16,892 nucleotides of DNA from Caldilineaceae bacterium. Lineage in GTDB: Bacteria > Chloroflexota > Anaerolineae > Caldilineales > Caldilineaceae. The position numbers and the translations under genes are program-made. The notes beneath the pieces are model-generated. The model was not told where the DNA came from. It searched no databases and saw nothing but the letters and a program-made list of their open reading frames with translations. The stretch lies in assembly GCA_022842065.1 (NCBI GenBank), contig JALHQH010000013.1, positions 272,094-288,985 of the forward strand, in the 5' to 3' direction. Position 1 is the first letter of the stretch. Each line of letters begins with the position of its first letter. Shown in pieces: positions 15,127-16,892 of the stretch.

Positions 15127-15624
15127 TTAGCGGGGCGGTGGCGTGGGAATGGGTGTACAGAATGGGCTTGCACAGGCGGCGACCAGCCAAACCGCGCAGC
15201 CAGGGCCATCCACCTGAAGTGGCAACCGGGCAGGTGCTTGGTTCAATGGGATCAAACTGCTGATGACCAATTGCGAGGGCGTTGCGCGCCCAACCGGCGG
15301 TTGGGCAGCCTCCGCGACTGGTAGCGGCTGCGCGGCACTGTGATCGCCACAGATCGTTGTGTTGGCATAGGTTGCCAGCCACTCGGCTGCGCTTTGTACC
15401 GCATGCGCAGTTTGCTCACCAAGGTGGCTATGCGCCGGTGGATCCACAAAAACAAAGTGGGGCCGCGCATGAGGATGGCCAGGGGTGGCCTGTGCCCCCC
15501 AGCAGATGAGCGGCAGCACAAACGCGTAAAGCCCGGCATAAAAGAAGTGCAGAGCTTTGGTCCAAGCGCTGGGTTGATTGCTACCAGCAAGGTGCGTCAT
15601 GTGCATGGGGCAAGAATATACCAT
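15127..15624 (-). CDS. His-rich single-helix secreted or membrane protein, unknown family
   Basis: A 165-residue protein starting MVYSCPMHMTH. One helix (FFYAGLYAFVLPLICWGAQA, about 27-46) is followed by a His-rich segment HPHARPHFVFVDPPAHSHLG (about 50-69) and a Pro/Ala-rich region ending PTPPPR. The first residues look like the YxCPMH motif of heavy-metal-binding domains, which may be chance. CCAGGAAAA lies just before the ATG at 15624; ATGs at 15606 and 15600 lack a ribosome site. It would be the first gene of the metal run and by position recalls the small His/Cys membrane proteins that head copper loci in other bacteria. I recognise no family, and a false ORF cannot be excluded. Confidence 0.55.
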   Translation of the reverse strand: MVYSCPMHMTHLAGSNQPSAWTKALHFFYAGLYAFVLPLICWGAQATPGHPHARPHFVFVDPPAHSHLGEQTAHAVQSAAEWLATYANTTICGDHSAAQPLPVAEAAQPPVGRATPSQLVISSLIPLNQAPARLPLQVDGPGCAVWLVAACASPFCTPIPTPPPR

Positions 15625-15722
15625 TTTTCCTGGGGTTGGGCAAACCACCAATAAGGCAAGCTGGAAAATCTTTATCTTAAAAACTATCGTTATTGTTGTC
15701 TTCTGGCGTAAAAATAGATTGT

Positions 15723-15752
15723 TTGTAAGCGGCGTGTTGGTTGGTGTATACT
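15723..15752 (+). promoter_or_regulatory. Candidate sigma-70-type promoter for the aldolase gene
   Basis: TTGTAA (15723-15728) and TATACT (15747-15752) are separated by 18 bases in the 248-bp divergent region between the His-rich gene and the aldolase gene. Transcription would start near 15759, giving a leader of about 114 bases that contains the 16-bp inverted repeat. The match is good for the -10 box and moderate for the -35 box. Confidence 0.5.
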
Positions 15753-15789
15753 AGCGCAGACATTGCAGCACGACAAGTTATTTGGCCGC

Positions 15790-15845
15790 TTAATTTTTAG
15801 AAATCCCTTGCCACTTTGGCCGGTGTGGTGATTTCTAAAAATTAA
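15790..15845 (+). promoter_or_regulatory. Long hairpin in the aldolase leader
   Basis: TTAATTTTTAGAAATC (15790-15805) and GATTTCTAAAAATTAA (15830-15845) are a perfect 16-bp inverted repeat with a 24-base loop; inside it CCAC and GTGG can add a short upper stem. The hairpin ends 27 bases before the ATG and about 15 before the ribosome site AAAGGA, and no U-run follows. It could be an mRNA leader structure, an operator dyad, or a small palindromic element. Confidence 0.6.
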
Positions 15846-15872
15846 ATGTTCGCGGTATGAGAAAGGATCAAG

Positions 15873-16655
15873 ATGCTTCGCAACCGTTTGCGTCAACAGT
15901 TACGTGACCGCCAGACCACCTATGGTCTCTGGGTGACGGTCGAAAGCCCAACGATTACAGAAATCGCCGTGGCCTGCGGTCTGGACTGGATCTGTGTCGA
16001 TGCCGAGCATGGGCATCTCGACTATCGGGAGATCATGGAGCATCTGCGCGCGGCGCGTGGGTCGCAGACCAGTGTCATTGTGCGTGTACCGGAACTACAA
16101 ATGAGCGCGGTCAAACGGGTGCTAGACATGGGCGCACATGGGGTGATCCTGCCCTATGCGCGCAGCTGCGACGAGTTGGCAACGGCCATGAGCTACGGTC
16201 GCTACCCACCAGCGGGCATTCGCGGTGTGGGGGGCGAACGGGCGTTTAAGTGGGGCCTGGGGATGCAGGAGTATCTTGGCTATGCCAACGAGGAGACCTT
16301 GCTCATTCCACTGATCGAAACGCGTGAAGCCGTTGCCGAAATTGATGACATTCTCGCCCTGCCCGGCATCGAAGCCATCTTCTTTGGCCCCGCCGATCTC
16401 TCGGCCTCCTATGGTCATCTCGGCAGTTGGGATGAACATGGCGTCGCCGAAATCATGGCTGACATCAAAACGAAAGCCGCCGCCAAAGGCATCGCCGCCG
16501 GCATCCTGGCGCGTGGTACCGCCGACGCCGCCGCCCGTCGCGACCAGGGCTACCAAATGGTCGGTCTCGGTGCCGACATGACCTTACTCACGCGCACGAT
16601 CCGCGAAAACCTGGCGTCTCTGGGCCGGAATACGCCACCGCAGTTGTGGTTTTAG
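15873..16655 (+). CDS. HpcH/HpaI-family aldolase
   Basis: A 260-residue class II (metal-dependent) pyruvate aldolase of the HpcH/HpaI/RhmA type, cytoplasmic, which splits or forms 4-hydroxy-2-oxo acids into pyruvate or oxo acid plus aldehyde. Visible motifs are VDAEHG (42-47, with His46 as catalytic base candidate), R71 (IVRVP), the loop RGVGGERAFKWG (117-128), and metal ligands E149 (PLIET) and D175 (FFGPADLSASYG). Its length is normal. AAAGGA lies 6 bases before the ATG at 15873. The exact substrate is unknown: ketodeoxyrhamnonate, 4-hydroxy-2-oxoheptanedioate and others are possible. It is divergent from the metal gene run and probably unrelated to it. Confidence 0.93.
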   Translation: MLRNRLRQQLRDRQTTYGLWVTVESPTITEIAVACGLDWICVDAEHGHLDYREIMEHLRAARGSQTSVIVRVPELQMSAVKRVLDMGAHGVILPYARSCDELATAMSYGRYPPAGIRGVGGERAFKWGLGMQEYLGYANEETLLIPLIETREAVAEIDDILALPGIEAIFFGPADLSASYGHLGSWDEHGVAEIMADIKTKAAAKGIAAGILARGTADAAARRDQGYQMVGLGADMTLLTRTIRENLASLGRNTPPQLWF

Positions 16656-16675
16656 CAGAACGTGAAACGTGATGT

Positions 16676-16770
16676 GTAAAACGTAAAACGTAAAACGTGA
16701 TGGCGTGATTTAACCTTCACGAGATACAAAATCACGTTTCACGTTTCACGTTTCACGTTTTACGTTTTAC
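16676..16770 (+). terminator. Inverted repeat at the head of the heptamer array, possible terminator of the aldolase gene
   Basis: Bases 16676-16699 (start GTAAAACGTAAAACGT) pair perfectly over 24 bp with 16747-16770, because a few heptamers just after the aldolase stop are in the opposite orientation to the main array. The stem starts about 21 bases after the stop at 16653-16655. It could terminate transcription by forming a long hairpin, although no distinct U-run is isolated from the repeats. Confidence 0.45.
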
Positions 16771-16892
16771 GTTTTACGTTTCACGTTTCACGTTTCACGT
16801 TTCACGTTTCACGTTTCACGTTTCACGTTTCACGTTTCACGTTTCACGTTTCACGTTTCACGTTTCACGTTTCACGTTTCACGTTTCACGTT
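16733..16892. repeat. Tandem array of a 7-bp unit
   Basis: The unit CACGTTT (variant TACGTTT in a few copies near 16754-16770) repeats about 23 times without interruption to the window edge. A short stretch of inverse-orientation units lies at about 16660-16700. The pattern matches short tandemly repeated heptamers of the STRR kind. Its true length is unknown. Confidence 0.95.

Noticed and set aside
15690..15896. A 68-codon minus-strand ORF across the divergent region
   Set aside because: It overlaps the aldolase start, spans the inverted repeat and the candidate promoter, has no ribosome site and has no protein-like pattern.
16733..16892. Possible CRISPR array or telomere-like sequence
   Set aside because: The units are only 7 bp and contiguous with no unique spacers, and no cas gene is nearby; the 8-bp array at 1-119 is rejected for the same reason.
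1..16892. tRNA, rRNA or known riboswitch
   Set aside because: No cloverleaf, rRNA segment or recognisable aptamer was seen by eye; a covariance-model scan would be the proper test.

Overview
The window looks like a piece of a Chloroflexota (Anaerolineae/Caldilineae-type) genome. This is an inference from the many lipoproteins with Cys-Ala-Pro or Pro/Thr-rich starts, the moderately GC-rich coding style and the abundant short intergenic palindromes and 7-8 bp tandem repeats; there is no rRNA or other marker to prove it. Both window ends lie inside tandem repeats (an 8-bp unit at the left, a 7-bp unit at the right), as expected for an assembly contig that stopped at unresolved repeats.

Fifteen genes run on the minus strand from about 15624 down to 121, and one divergent gene (HpcH/HpaI-type aldolase, 15873-16655) lies on the plus strand. 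In transcription order the minus-strand genes are: a His-rich one-helix protein; MbnP; a membrane-anchored MbnH-type di-heme enzyme; a PepSY-TM reductase-like protein; a PCuAC copper chaperone; a peptide/nickel-type ABC binding lipoprotein with two permeases; a small membrane protein; a second PCuAC chaperone with a methionine-rich insert; SCO; a lipoprotein cytochrome c; and a metal ABC transporter (ATPase, ABC-3 permease, binding protein). Overlaps (ATGA junctions at 2644-2647 and 6861-6864) and very short gaps show at least three tightly coupled blocks. Longer gaps carry palindromic repeats or hairpins, so one continuous transcript is not proven.

The shared theme is extracytoplasmic copper and transition-metal handling: capture and oxidative maturation (MbnP/MbnH), redox chemistry (PepSY-TM), chaperoning to cytochrome oxidase (two PCuAC, SCO, cytochrome c) and import (two ABC systems). 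I see no methanobactin precursor and no TonB receptor, so this resembles the methanobactin-independent use of MbnP/MbnH.

The most unusual points are: a binding lipoprotein that fuses a ZnuA/TroA-type domain to a BtuF/FecB-type domain; an MbnH enzyme fused to a five-helix membrane domain; a PCuAC with about 18 methionines inserted between its first strand and its core; a MITE-like 130-bp inverted repeat flanked by 15-bp direct repeats in the mbnP leader; and two distant copies of one palindromic repeat with 31 of 32 identical bases at one edge.
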